A stretch of 64,000 bases of DNA from Anaerolineales bacterium (GCA_028278545.1 JANQED010000115.1:124001-188000); one strand, 5' to 3'; positions 48,321 to 57,913 are shown, counted from the stretch's first letter. The notes: a model not told the origin generated them from the sequence alone. Made by a program: numbers and translations.

Positions 48321-48936
48321 AGTTGATTTCAAAAAAGAATATAAAGAGCTGTATGCTCCCCCGAAGAAGTTCGTGGTCGTCGATGTGCCCGATATGCAGT
48401 TCTTGATGGTCGATGGTCATGGTGACCCCAACACTGCCCAGGAATATCAAGACGCTTTGGAAGCCCTTTATGCTGTGGCCTATAAGTTGAAGTTCATCAG
48501 CAAGAAGACCTTGGGCAGGGATTATGTTGTCCCGCCGCTAGAAGGGCTTTGGTGGGCTGAGGATATGGATGCTTTCACCATTGAGCGTGACAAATCCCAA
48601 TGGGATTGGACCATGATGATCATGACCCCGGAGTGGGTCTCGGCCGAGTTGTTTGCCGATGCGGTTGAGCAGGTGCACAAAGGCAAAAACCCGGTTTCGC
48701 TGGACAAGGTTCGACTCGAGAGCTATCACGAGGGATTGTCCATCCAGATCATGCACATTGGCTCTTATGATGATGAAGCGCCCACTTTAGAGAGATTGCA
48801 CCATGAATTCCTCCCTGAGAATGGCTACACTGAAAACGGCAGGCATCACGAAATCTATCTCAGTGACCCGCGCCGGGTGGCTCCTGAGAAATTGAAGACC
48901 GTTTTGCGACAACCGGTCAGGTCAGTTAACCAGTAA
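48313..48936 (+). CDS. GyrI-like small-molecule-binding domain protein
   Basis: FDFKKEYKELYAPPKKFVVVDVPDMQFLMVDGHGDPNT; GGLWWAEDMDAF-type; overlaps padR stop. Confidence 0.85.
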   Translation: MSKVDFKKEYKELYAPPKKFVVVDVPDMQFLMVDGHGDPNTAQEYQDALEALYAVAYKLKFISKKTLGRDYVVPPLEGLWWAEDMDAFTIERDKSQWDWTMMIMTPEWVSAELFADAVEQVHKGKNPVSLDKVRLESYHEGLSIQIMHIGSYDDEAPTLERLHHEFLPENGYTENGRHHEIYLSDPRRVAPEKLKTVLRQPVRSVNQ

Positions 48937-48995
48937 CCGGTTTTAAGTTATCTAGACTTGATAAGCTCACAGACCACGAAGTTGGAGGCGAATAT

Positions 48996-50024
48996 ATGAC
49001 GCTCAAACCATTTCCCGGTTTCGAATCCCTTGAGACGCACCACTGCGTCACCGGCTCGATGCTGCATATTTACCGCTATCACGATATCCCCATCAGTGAG
49101 GAGATGCTCTTGGGGCTTGGCTCAGGAGTGGGGTTCATGTACTGGCACCAGAAAGGGATTGACCCCTTCATCGGTGGGCGCGCCAACGTAGAACGTCCTG
49201 GCGGTGAGGGCCTGGAGAAAACCGTCTCCCATCGGTTGGGTGTAGTGCCAGGCTCGTTCTATACTGCCAGCGCTTCCAAGGCGGAGAAGACTCTCCTGGA
49301 AATGCTGGAAAACCAGCAGCCAGTGATGCTGCAAGTCGATATGGGCTATCTGCCATACTTCGACTTTGGAGGGGAGGAGTATCATTTCGGCTATCACGTC
49401 ATCGTCGTGGCTGGCTACGACCCGGGCACTCGCCAGGTTCTGATCGCCGACCGGGACTTGGGACTGCACCCCGTCTCGTGGGAGGATTTGTCCAAAGCGC
49501 GTGGTTCCACCTATAAACCCTTCCCGCCCAAAAATCATTGGTACACCTTTGATTTCAGTGCATACCATCCCCCGACGCCAGAAGATGTACTCCTTTCCGT
49601 TCAGGAGGCAGCCGAGGGCATGTTGGAACCGCCTATTTCTAATTTCGGGATCAAAGGAATCCGCAAAGCCGCTGGACGAATCCTGAAATGGGCAGAAGTA
49701 CTGGACGACGATGCCCTGCGCCGAACCTGTTTCAATACCTTCGTTTTCATCGACGCCATGGGCGGTACCGGTGGGGGCATTTTTCGCTATATGTATGGCC
49801 GTTACCTGAAGGAAGCTGCCGAGATCACCGGAAAAGCTCAATTGGCGGAAGTGGGAGATGAGTTCAAGGAGATTGGCGACCGCTGGCAGGCTGTCGCGGG
49901 GATTTTCAGGCGCGCTTCCGAGCAAAACGAGCCCGCCTCTTTGTTGCCCGAAACCACCGAGCCACTCATGGAAATTGCCGATATGGAGCAAACCGCCTGG
50001 GAACGATTACGGAAAGTGTGTTGA
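48996..50024 (+). CDS. BtrH_N/DUF4872-like cysteine-peptidase-fold protein
   Basis: HHCVTGSMLHIYRYHDIPISEEMLLGLGSGVGF; YHFGYHVIVVAGYD. Confidence 0.75.
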   Translation: MTLKPFPGFESLETHHCVTGSMLHIYRYHDIPISEEMLLGLGSGVGFMYWHQKGIDPFIGGRANVERPGGEGLEKTVSHRLGVVPGSFYTASASKAEKTLLEMLENQQPVMLQVDMGYLPYFDFGGEEYHFGYHVIVVAGYDPGTRQVLIADRDLGLHPVSWEDLSKARGSTYKPFPPKNHWYTFDFSAYHPPTPEDVLLSVQEAAEGMLEPPISNFGIKGIRKAAGRILKWAEVLDDDALRRTCFNTFVFIDAMGGTGGGIFRYMYGRYLKEAAEITGKAQLAEVGDEFKEIGDRWQAVAGIFRRASEQNEPASLLPETTEPLMEIADMEQTAWERLRKVC

Positions 50025-50102
50025 GCGTGATAGAATCACCCTATACCCTGAATATCAGTTTTGTTGAGAACATAGCCTATTCAGGGAAGTCAGGAAGATT
50101 CC

Positions 50103-51734
50103 ATGGTCACAAAAACCACGCACAACCTGAGTGAAAGGATTTCCGATCTCATTTTTTCCGTCCCGGTGCGGATTAAAATTGCCGGGATCATGGTGTTGCC
50201 GGTGGCAATTTTGGGCTTGGCCCTGAACTACTGGGTTCAGACGGGCCTCTCAGATTGGTTGTCATATCTGTTGACAGATGAACGTGTGCAGATGGCGATG
50301 GAGGCTGGCAGCCGTAGCGTGAGCCTGGTGACCGCGCTCTCTGCACTGGCGTCTATTTTGCTGACTTCAGTATTGATGTTGAGCCTGACCAAGCCCTTGC
50401 TAGAGCTGCGTCAGGTCGCTCAACGGGTTGCCGACGGAGACTTTGCTTCCCGGGCCAGGATTTGGGTGCAAGATGAGATCGGCGAGGTAGCTCGCTCGAT
50501 CAATCTTATGATCGACCGCCTGGTGAGCAGCCAGCAAAAACTTGAACACAGCAATCGACGCCTGGAGGCGATCAACCGAGTGGCTGTGGCTGTAGGCAGG
50601 GAACTGGAACTCCAGGATGTTTTGGATGCTTCGCTCAGAACGACTCTGGATGTTTTTGGGCTTGAGAGTGGTTGGGTCTATATGCGAGACCCCACGGATC
50701 CTGGAGAGGCCAGATTCCACTTGGCAAGTGCAGTCTCCCTGCCCCTTGAGCTGCGTGCAGACATAACTGATAACACCAAAGAATTGTGCGCATGCAAACG
50801 CGAGTTGTTATCACAGGATTCTGGAGTGGAAGCCCAAATTCATAACTGTGAGCGTTTGGCGCGTTTGGTTGGGGGAGATGAAGAGGAAATATTCCACATC
50901 ACCATCCCACTGGAAGCGCGCGGCCAGCGATTTGGTATGATCAACGCGGTTTGCCCTGATGATTCCAAGCCCACAGAAAATGATATTGACACGCTGACGA
51001 CCATCGGCGCGCAGGTATCGGAATTCGTCGCCAATGCCTGGCTCCATGCCAGTCTGAAGGAGAAGGAAGCCGCGCGCCAGGTGCTTTTGACGGCCCTGGT
51101 CAACGCCCAGGAAAATGAACAGGCACGTTTAGCCCGCGAATTGCACGACGATGCTGGGCAAAGTCTGACCAGTTTGTTGATCCGCTTGAAAACCCTCGAG
51201 AAACACGCCACAACCGCCGACCTGCGCGACAGCGTCACGGAGTTATGCAACACTACTTCAGAGACTATTGAGAAAGTGCGTGGTATCTCGCATCGCTTAC
51301 GACCGGCTGCGTTGGAAGAATTTGGCCTGGAGGTTGCCTTGCGGACCTTGGCCGAGGAGATGTTAGCCGATGTCGGCGCTTCGGTGGGTTGTGAATTCCA
51401 TCTGGATGGGCAGCGTTTGCCCTTCGAGATCGAAACCAATCTGTATCGTATTACCCAGGAGGGGCTTACCAACGTGGTTCGTCATGCCCAGGCCAGCAAT
51501 GTGCTGATAGAACTGGTCGTTTTGCCCCATGCCATCGGCTTGCGTGTCGAAGACGACGGGGTGGGATTTTCCCCCGAGGAGATCGTTAGTAAAGAGAATC
51601 ATCACCGTTTGGGGTTGATCAGTATGCAAGAGAGGGCTGAAATGTTGGGGGGTTCCCTGGCTGTGCAGTCTGCTCCAGGAGAAGGGACTTCGCTCCAGGT
51701 TCGGATACCTTTTGGGGTGGAGGATGCCTCCTGA
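50103..51734 (+). CDS. Sensor histidine kinase (2 TM-HAMP-GAF-HisKA_3-HATPase)
   Basis: HAMP after TM2, ENEQARLARELHDDAGQSLTSLLIRLK, EDDGVGFSPEE. Confidence 0.93.
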   Translation: MVTKTTHNLSERISDLIFSVPVRIKIAGIMVLPVAILGLALNYWVQTGLSDWLSYLLTDERVQMAMEAGSRSVSLVTALSALASILLTSVLMLSLTKPLLELRQVAQRVADGDFASRARIWVQDEIGEVARSINLMIDRLVSSQQKLEHSNRRLEAINRVAVAVGRELELQDVLDASLRTTLDVFGLESGWVYMRDPTDPGEARFHLASAVSLPLELRADITDNTKELCACKRELLSQDSGVEAQIHNCERLARLVGGDEEEIFHITIPLEARGQRFGMINAVCPDDSKPTENDIDTLTTIGAQVSEFVANAWLHASLKEKEAARQVLLTALVNAQENEQARLARELHDDAGQSLTSLLIRLKTLEKHATTADLRDSVTELCNTTSETIEKVRGISHRLRPAALEEFGLEVALRTLAEEMLADVGASVGCEFHLDGQRLPFEIETNLYRITQEGLTNVVRHAQASNVLIELVVLPHAIGLRVEDDGVGFSPEEIVSKENHHRLGLISMQERAEMLGGSLAVQSAPGEGTSLQVRIPFGVEDAS

Positions 51735-52396
51735 TGACCGAAGCGCTAATTCGCGTTGTCCTGGTGGACGACCACCAGGTATTGCGAGAGGGTTTGCGTG
51801 CCCTTCTGGATGAAGAGGGGGATATTGATGTTGTTGCAGAAGCAGGTTCGGCTGGGGAGGCTATCAAACAGGTTTTAGCCCATGATCCTGATATTGTAGT
51901 CATGGATCTGGGTTTGCCCGACAAAAGTGGTTTAGAGGCTATTAAAGAGATACGGGCTGATGACCTCCCCGTGCGGGTCATCGTGCTTTCTATGCACAGC
52001 GGCAGGGAATTGGTGATGCAGGCCCTGCAAGCTGGCAGTGATGGCTATGTGCCCAAATCCTCAGCGCACACCGATTTGTTGCAGGCCATTCGAACGGTCT
52101 ATCAGGGCAAGCGGTTCCTTCATCCAGATGCGGCTACCGCAGTGGTAGATGAACTGCTCGAAAAACGAGTCGAGGCTCAAATGCTGGAAGACCTCTCAGA
52201 GCGTGAAGAAGAGGTATTGCGGCTCATCGCAATGGGCTATACCAGCCGCGAGACCGGTGAGCAGCTATCGTTAAGCCCAAAAACTGTGGATACCTATCGC
52301 CAAAGAGCGATGGAGAAGTTGGGTCTTAATCACCGATCTGAGGTGATCCAATTCGCTTTGAAAGCGGGTTTGCTTGATGACATCACGAAGCCGTAA
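51734..52396 (+). CDS. NarL-family response regulator adjacent to rdhA1
   Basis: VVLVDDHQVLREGLRALLDEE; VVMDLGLPDKSGLEA; LuxR HTH; start overlaps kinase stop. Confidence 0.94.
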   Translation: MTEALIRVVLVDDHQVLREGLRALLDEEGDIDVVAEAGSAGEAIKQVLAHDPDIVVMDLGLPDKSGLEAIKEIRADDLPVRVIVLSMHSGRELVMQALQAGSDGYVPKSSAHTDLLQAIRTVYQGKRFLHPDAATAVVDELLEKRVEAQMLEDLSEREEEVLRLIAMGYTSRETGEQLSLSPKTVDTYRQRAMEKLGLNHRSEVIQFALKAGLLDDITKP

Positions 52397-52399
52397 GCG

Positions 52400-52467
52400 T
52401 GTCAGAAATTACCTTACAAATGCGCGGTGGTTTCCTGATAGATATGTAGTATCATCTTTGCTAGTAT
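52400..52467 (+). promoter_or_regulatory. Composite promoter of rdhA1 (upstream box + TTTGC-TAGTAT -10)
   Basis: TGTCAGAAATTACCTTACAAAT ... TTTGCTAGTAT; shared with 54208-54275 at identical spacing. Confidence 0.65.
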
Positions 52468-52500
52468 TATCTGTATGGGCATAATCGTAGAGGAGCATTA

Positions 52501-53904
52501 ATGGTGGATGAAGGTAAGAAACTCATCAGTCGCAGGGATTTTCTGCGCATTGCCGGCCTGTCGGCATCATCCATTGCCGCGGGGAATCTCCCCTCGACAT
52601 CGCATACCCCGCTGATGTCCAAAATGTCGCCTCTGAGCAAGCAGGCCGCGGGCAAGGTACGTCCATGGTGGGTGCGAGAAGTCGATCAGCCAACGGTGGA
52701 AATCGATTGGGATCAGGTTCGTCGTTTCGATGCCCGGAACACGGTACGCGGCCTGGGATTTGCGAAATATGCCGGGCAGGCCGAGCTTGATCGCTTGAAC
52801 AAACTTGATGCGGAGATTGAAAAGAAACGCATCCTCGAGGGAATCCCTGGTTACACTTTACAAGACTACGCCTTGAACGATGCCCAGGCGAGTATCGCAC
52901 GGGGGAAACGCTATTTTCTAGGCCCCCAGGAAGCACAGACGCCTGAGGAGCGCGGGGTCCCGAAGTGGACAGGCTCCCCGGCAGAGGCCGCCCGTGTTTT
53001 GAGGGCTTCTATGCGACATTTTGGCGCTGCAACAATTGGCTTCGTCCAATTGGATGAAAACACGCGCAAATTAATTTACTCTCACGACCCTGATGGGAAG
53101 AAAATCGTTTTCGAGGAAGTCGATGAGGCCTACGAAACCAGCGCTAAGCGCGTTATCCCTAACAAAGCGAAATGGGTGATCGTCTACACGGTGCAGATGT
53201 CAACGGAAACCATGAAGCGTGCTCCAACCATCCTGGCCGAACAGACCACCAAGCTTTCGTACGGTCGAGGTTTGGAGGTTCAATTCAAAACCCAGGAATT
53301 TATCCGCGCCTTGGGTTATCAGTGTTTGGGTGAAGCCTCGAGCAACGCCTTGGGAATTTCACCCGCTTTAGCTGTGATGGCTGGCTTAGGAGAACTTTCC
53401 CGACAAAACCGGGTGATCACGCCGGAATTTGGCCCCATGGTGCGCATTTTTAAGATGATCACTGATCTTCCCGTAGAACCGGATAAACCCATCGACGCTG
53501 GGATCATGGAGTTTTGCCGGCAGTGCAAAAAATGCGCTGAAGCTTGCCCTGCCAGCGCGTTAAGTCTTGACGATGAACCCAGTTGGGAAACGACGGGCGG
53601 ATGGAATAACCCAGGCCACAAAGCGTATTTCGAAGATTCAATTAAGTGCCGCACTTACATGAAAAGTGAGGCAGGCAGCAACTGCGGTATCTGTTTTGCT
53701 GTTTGTCCCTTTGCCAAAAAAGAGAAGGCCTGGCTCCATCAATGGGTTAAAGCAGGAGTTTCTACTTTTCCTGTGTTCGATGGGGTAATCCGCAGTATGG
53801 ATGATGCCTTTAGTTACGGAGCGCAAAAAAACCCGGAAGAGTGGTGGTATTTAGACTTGCCCGAATTTGGGATCGACACCGAGCAAACCACAAACGATGG
53901 ATGA
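52501..53904 (+). CDS. rdhA: Reductive dehalogenase catalytic subunit RdhA (copy 1)
   Basis: Tat signal SRRDFLRIAG; CRQCKKCAEACP and CGICFAVCP ferredoxin motifs; GWNNPGH; followed by rdhB-like gene. Confidence 0.92.
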   Translation: MVDEGKKLISRRDFLRIAGLSASSIAAGNLPSTSHTPLMSKMSPLSKQAAGKVRPWWVREVDQPTVEIDWDQVRRFDARNTVRGLGFAKYAGQAELDRLNKLDAEIEKKRILEGIPGYTLQDYALNDAQASIARGKRYFLGPQEAQTPEERGVPKWTGSPAEAARVLRASMRHFGAATIGFVQLDENTRKLIYSHDPDGKKIVFEEVDEAYETSAKRVIPNKAKWVIVYTVQMSTETMKRAPTILAEQTTKLSYGRGLEVQFKTQEFIRALGYQCLGEASSNALGISPALAVMAGLGELSRQNRVITPEFGPMVRIFKMITDLPVEPDKPIDAGIMEFCRQCKKCAEACPASALSLDDEPSWETTGGWNNPGHKAYFEDSIKCRTYMKSEAGSNCGICFAVCPFAKKEKAWLHQWVKAGVSTFPVFDGVIRSMDDAFSYGAQKNPEEWWYLDLPEFGIDTEQTTNDG

Positions 53905-54139
53905 TCGGGAAAATATAGACAACGAAGAACATATCACCATCAAACTCACCCGCAGACCCTGGTATCAGTGGATACTTTGGGGTCTCTGGCTCTTTCTGGA
54001 AGTCGTATTCTTCCAGGCAGCTGTTGCCAGCGGGAAAGAGTTCGAGCCGCGCGCTGCATTGGTTTTTTGGCTGCTCTTTGGCGTGCTTTTACTTGGGGGG
54101 ATTATTATCTGGGTCATCCGCCGACAGCGGTTGCTCTAA
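53897..54139 (+). CDS. rdhB: RdhB-like small membrane anchor
   Basis: 80-aa, two TM helices, start overlaps rdhA stop. Confidence 0.75.
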   Translation: MDDRENIDNEEHITIKLTRRPWYQWILWGLWLFLEVVFFQAAVASGKEFEPRAALVFWLLFGVLLLGGIIIWVIRRQRLL

Positions 54140-54207
54140 GCACTGAAATCAACTTATTGATATCAAATCGCAAGAAAATGGTGTGAAAACCCGCACCATT
54201 TTTTGTG

Positions 54208-54275
54208 TGTCGGAAAAAACCTTACAAATCAAAGGGCTTTTCCCGCTACAACGAAAGACTCGCATTTGCTAATAT
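54208..54275 (+). promoter_or_regulatory. Composite promoter of cytochrome/tat operon, homologous to rdhA1 promoter
   Basis: TGTCGGAAAAAACCTTACAAAT ... TTTGCTAATAT; 19/22 identity in the upstream box. Confidence 0.65.
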
Positions 54276-54344
54276 GACGGTGTAGCGTTTCGATCTTAAT
54301 CGTCACTGAGTAAGTGCCGCTGCGTGCGCACACAGGAAACCTCA

Positions 54345-56111
54345 ATGAAGCCCTTTTTTAGACGAATTCGCCGATTTTTCTATCCAGCGCCGAACGCCTC
54401 CCGCTGGCTAAGAATCCTTCCCTACGCAGTATTAACCACACTCTTTCTGATCATAATCGTCGCTGGCGCGTATGCCTGGGACTATACCAATTCTCCTGAA
54501 TTTTGCGGCTCTGCGTGTCATGGAATCCACCCTGCCGAGAACTTGACTTACCTCTCTTCTCCGCACGCTGAAGTCAAATGCGTCGAATGCCACATCGGGC
54601 GCGCCTTCATCGGCAATCAGGTCACCCGCAAAATCGGGGATTTCCGGCATGTCACGGCGGCAGTGTTTAAGGGGTATGAATATCCATTGCACGTGAAGAC
54701 CCTTCGGCCTGCTCGTGAAGTCTGTGAACTCTGCCATAACCCTGATAAGTTCTCCGATGATAGCCAGCGGGTGATTTACCATTATGGTTCCGATGATCAA
54801 AACACGCTCGAGAGAACATATTTGGTGATGAAGACGGGCGGGGGGACGGTGCGCGAGGGTCTGGGAGATGGCATTCACTGGCATATTAAAAATGAAGTCC
54901 TTTACTACGCCACCGACAAAACAGAACAGACCATCCCTTATGTGAAGGTCTTTGATGAGGAATACAGCGCGGTTTACGAATACGTCGATATCAGCGCTGA
55001 TTTTGACCCCTATGCGATTAATGAAGCTGATCTCAGAGAGATGGACTGCATCACTTGCCACAACCGCGTTACCCACACCATCCTGGTCCCCGAAGATGCA
55101 GTGGACAGCGCTATTTCTAGAGACTTGATTTCTAGTGATATCCCCGAAATTCGACGCAAAGCTGTGGAGGTTTTGAGCGCCTCGTATGAATCAACAGAAA
55201 AGGCCTTGAGGGATATTGATCTCTTGCGCAATTTCTATCGCGATAATTATGCCGATTTCCAACAAAACCATATCGATGATATTGATCAGGCCATTCGTAC
55301 CATCAAAGATATTTATCAGCAGAGCGTCTTCCCAGACCAATTAGTGGATTGGGATACCCACCCTGACAATCTTGGACACATGAACGATCCAGGGTGTTTC
55401 CGCTGCCATGACGGCAAGCACCTGGATATTGCCGGGTATGCCATTCGCCTGGAGTGCAATCTTTGCCACGCCATTCCGGTGATCACCGGGCCGGACGATC
55501 TCGAAACGCAGATCGTCATCACCCATGAAGATCAACCCAATAGCCATCACAACCCCAACTGGATCGCCCTGCACAGATATGTCTACGATGAGAACGATGA
55601 AAATGAGTATTGCAGTGATTGTCACGATGTGAGCAATTTTGGCGAGGCGGATAACACCTCATTTTGCTCGAACTCTGCTTGCCACCACCAGACCTGGGAG
55701 AGCGTCGATCTGGATTTGTTGGATAATGGCGAAGTGTTCGAAAAGATTGTCCAGCAATTGGCGCACTATCCGGGCACCCTGGAGCCAGTGGTTGCCTGGG
55801 CCGATGAACCATCCCTGGACGAAATTCACAGAGAGCAGGAGGAGATGTTGTGTGAGGACTGTCACACTGATTTTCCACCCCTGGGCCCGCCGCCTAATGA
55901 TATCTGTATCGAATGTCACGGCGAGAGCATCGCTGGTGTGGAAGAACTGACCGCCAAGTACGAACCAAACCCGCATGACTCTCACTACGGTGAAGATTAC
56001 CCTTGTTCCTCCTGTCACGTTAATTTCGGCACCCTTGCACCAATAGAATCGTGCGGTTTTTGTCATGCCATGGAGGATATCAAGCTCATTGAAGAGGCAT
56101 CCTCTAATTAG
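54345..56111 (+). CDS. Membrane-anchored multiheme cytochrome c (NapC/NirT-like N-terminus)
   Basis: One N-terminal TM; 10 CxxCH motifs plus one CxxxCH (CGSACH) and one Cx4CH (CSNSACH). Confidence 0.92.
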   Translation: MKPFFRRIRRFFYPAPNASRWLRILPYAVLTTLFLIIIVAGAYAWDYTNSPEFCGSACHGIHPAENLTYLSSPHAEVKCVECHIGRAFIGNQVTRKIGDFRHVTAAVFKGYEYPLHVKTLRPAREVCELCHNPDKFSDDSQRVIYHYGSDDQNTLERTYLVMKTGGGTVREGLGDGIHWHIKNEVLYYATDKTEQTIPYVKVFDEEYSAVYEYVDISADFDPYAINEADLREMDCITCHNRVTHTILVPEDAVDSAISRDLISSDIPEIRRKAVEVLSASYESTEKALRDIDLLRNFYRDNYADFQQNHIDDIDQAIRTIKDIYQQSVFPDQLVDWDTHPDNLGHMNDPGCFRCHDGKHLDIAGYAIRLECNLCHAIPVITGPDDLETQIVITHEDQPNSHHNPNWIALHRYVYDENDENEYCSDCHDVSNFGEADNTSFCSNSACHHQTWESVDLDLLDNGEVFEKIVQQLAHYPGTLEPVVAWADEPSLDEIHREQEEMLCEDCHTDFPPLGPPPNDICIECHGESIAGVEELTAKYEPNPHDSHYGEDYPCSSCHVNFGTLAPIESCGFCHAMEDIKLIEEASSN

Positions 56112-56122
56112 GAGAAGAAGCT

Positions 56123-56305
56123 ATGTTTGGGTTAGGCGCTACTGAATTGATCATTATTCTCGTCATTGTCATCGTTTTGTTCGGCGTTGGACGGGTGAGC
56201 AAGATCGGTGGTGAATTGGGGTCTGCCATCCGAGAGTTTCGTGCGGGTATCTCGAGTGACAAGGAAAAAGATACTGAAGAATCGACTAAAGAGGCTGTAA
56301 GCTGA
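56123..56305 (+). CDS. tatA: Twin-arginine translocase subunit TatA
   Basis: LGATELIIILVIVIVLFGVGRVSKIGGELGSAIREFR. Confidence 0.92.
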   Translation: MFGLGATELIIILVIVIVLFGVGRVSKIGGELGSAIREFRAGISSDKEKDTEESTKEAVS

Positions 56306-56356
56306 GGCGACAGTCAAATCTCTGGAAAAAATTTGACTTAGAGGCCCCATAGTGTG

Positions 56357-57127
56357 ATGACCACGGAAGATCAAACCCATTCTCGAAAGGGCATCAGCCA
56401 ACGCCGCCAGGTATTTTGGGCGCACATGGAGGAACTGCGTCAGCGTTTGCTGAAAGCGGTGATCGTGTTGGTGCTTGCTTCGGGAGTCAGCCTGATATTT
56501 GTCAAACGCGGCCTGGAATTACTGCTGCTGCCCATGGGAGAGAACCGGCCAGTGGCCTTGCATCCTACTGAGTCGATTGTGGTTTACTTCCGCATCGCCT
56601 TGATGATGGGATTGGTATTCGCCATGCCGGTGATTGTCTACCAGATCCTGGCCTTTTTCCTGCCGGCGCTGACGCGAGGTGAACGCAAGATTCTCTTGTC
56701 CTCGGTGTTTGGAATTGGGATCTTTTTCGCTCTTGGGGTCGCTTTTGCGGGCGGCGTGATGCTGCCGTTGGCGATACGCTATTTGCAGGGTTTCATGGAT
56801 GAATTGGTACAACCTACCTATTCTATCGATGGTTATATCTCCTTTGTCACCACGGTCATGATCAGCAGTGGGGTGGTGTTCGAGACCCCTTTGTTATTGG
56901 CTTTGCTGGCTCGCATGGGCTTGGTTACCTCCAGGCAATTAGCGAAGAGCAGGCGCTTTGCGCTGGTAGCCATTGCAATCATCGCCGCGGTTATCACGCC
57001 AACGCCCGATATGTTCAATATGTTATTGGTTATGGCCCCTCTGCTCATGCTGTACGAACTGGGCATTGTGATGGCCTGGTTTGCAGGGCGAGCTCGTCAA
57101 AGAGCCTTAGCTGAGGCCGGTGTATGA
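56357..57127 (+). CDS. tatC: Twin-arginine translocase subunit TatC
   Basis: FWAHMEELRQRLLKA; VYQILAFFLPALTRGERK; ITPTPDMFNMLLVMAPLLMLYELGI. Confidence 0.95.
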   Translation: MTTEDQTHSRKGISQRRQVFWAHMEELRQRLLKAVIVLVLASGVSLIFVKRGLELLLLPMGENRPVALHPTESIVVYFRIALMMGLVFAMPVIVYQILAFFLPALTRGERKILLSSVFGIGIFFALGVAFAGGVMLPLAIRYLQGFMDELVQPTYSIDGYISFVTTVMISSGVVFETPLLLALLARMGLVTSRQLAKSRRFALVAIAIIAAVITPTPDMFNMLLVMAPLLMLYELGIVMAWFAGRARQRALAEAGV

Positions 57128-57136
57128 GGTGCTGAG

Positions 57137-57349
57137 ATGAGATTCTTTAGCTTAGGCGCTGGCGAACTCTTATTGATCTTGGTTTTTGCGATTCTGGCTG
57201 TTGGTCCCAAAGAGACCATCCGTTTGGCTTCTCAGGCTCGCGATGTCATCGGGACTGTCCAGAAGGCTTTTAATGAATTGTCATCCGAAGTGACACGTAT
57301 GGCGTCAGATGTTGTCAGTTCCATCGATGACACTGAGACGAAAAATTAA
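57137..57349 (+). CDS. TatA/TatB-like protein
   Basis: FFSLGAGELLLILVFAILAVGPKETIRLASQARDVIG. Confidence 0.85.
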   Translation: MRFFSLGAGELLLILVFAILAVGPKETIRLASQARDVIGTVQKAFNELSSEVTRMASDVVSSIDDTETKN

Positions 57350-57396
57350 TTTTATTAGACAAACCCTGTGATCCATTTCAAATTGGAGGCGAACGA

Positions 57397-57807
57397 ATGA
57401 AAAAAATCTTACTAACTGCATTTTTGCTGGTGGCTGCTGTACTGCTGGCGGCCTGTGGTGGGGGTGGGCAAAGCGATGAGATCATCATGGATGAGCCTGT
57501 GCCTAAAGGGGCGGAAGACGCCTTTTTGGTAGAGCTTGAGTTCTCTGCGGAGGAGATCATCCCCGATCACATCACAATCCCTGCTGGCGAGAAGATCTAC
57601 TTTGTCGTCTTTAACAGCGATACCGAAGCTGGCGACATGAACGAAGATCACAACCTGGTTGGGCCTGATCTTGGCTTGCGTGAAATCCTGGTTGTTCCCG
57701 GCCAAACTGTGCGCCGCATCTGGGATGGTTATGATGTCCCTGGTACGTACAAAGTTGGCTGTACCATTCATCCCTGGATCACCATGGAGATCACCGTTGA
57801 GGAGTAA
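57397..57807 (+). CDS. Plastocyanin-like cupredoxin lipoprotein
   Basis: Lipobox VLLAAC; EDHN and C-TI-H-PWIT-M (Cx2Hx4M) type-1 copper ligand pattern. Confidence 0.85.
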   Translation: MKKILLTAFLLVAAVLLAACGGGGQSDEIIMDEPVPKGAEDAFLVELEFSAEEIIPDHITIPAGEKIYFVVFNSDTEAGDMNEDHNLVGPDLGLREILVVPGQTVRRIWDGYDVPGTYKVGCTIHPWITMEITVEE

Positions 57808-57913
57808 CCTTGCCTGAATGATTTTTTGTGATGAAAGGAGGCCAATAGGCAAAATTGTTTTCGGGGACACATCCCCTAAAATGTGAACGATTGCAACAGG
57901 ATCTTTATCAATT

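Noticed and set aside
49122-49991. 289-aa minus-strand ORF
   Set aside because: Fully antisense to the convincing BtrH_N-like CDS at 48996-50024; no recognisable domain or RBS; likely a GC-driven shadow ORF.
52501-53904. Epoxyqueuosine reductase (QueG) interpretation of the RdhA-like proteins
   Set aside because: Tat signals, RdhB-like anchors following each gene and respiratory neighbours argue for RdhA; QueG is cytoplasmic.
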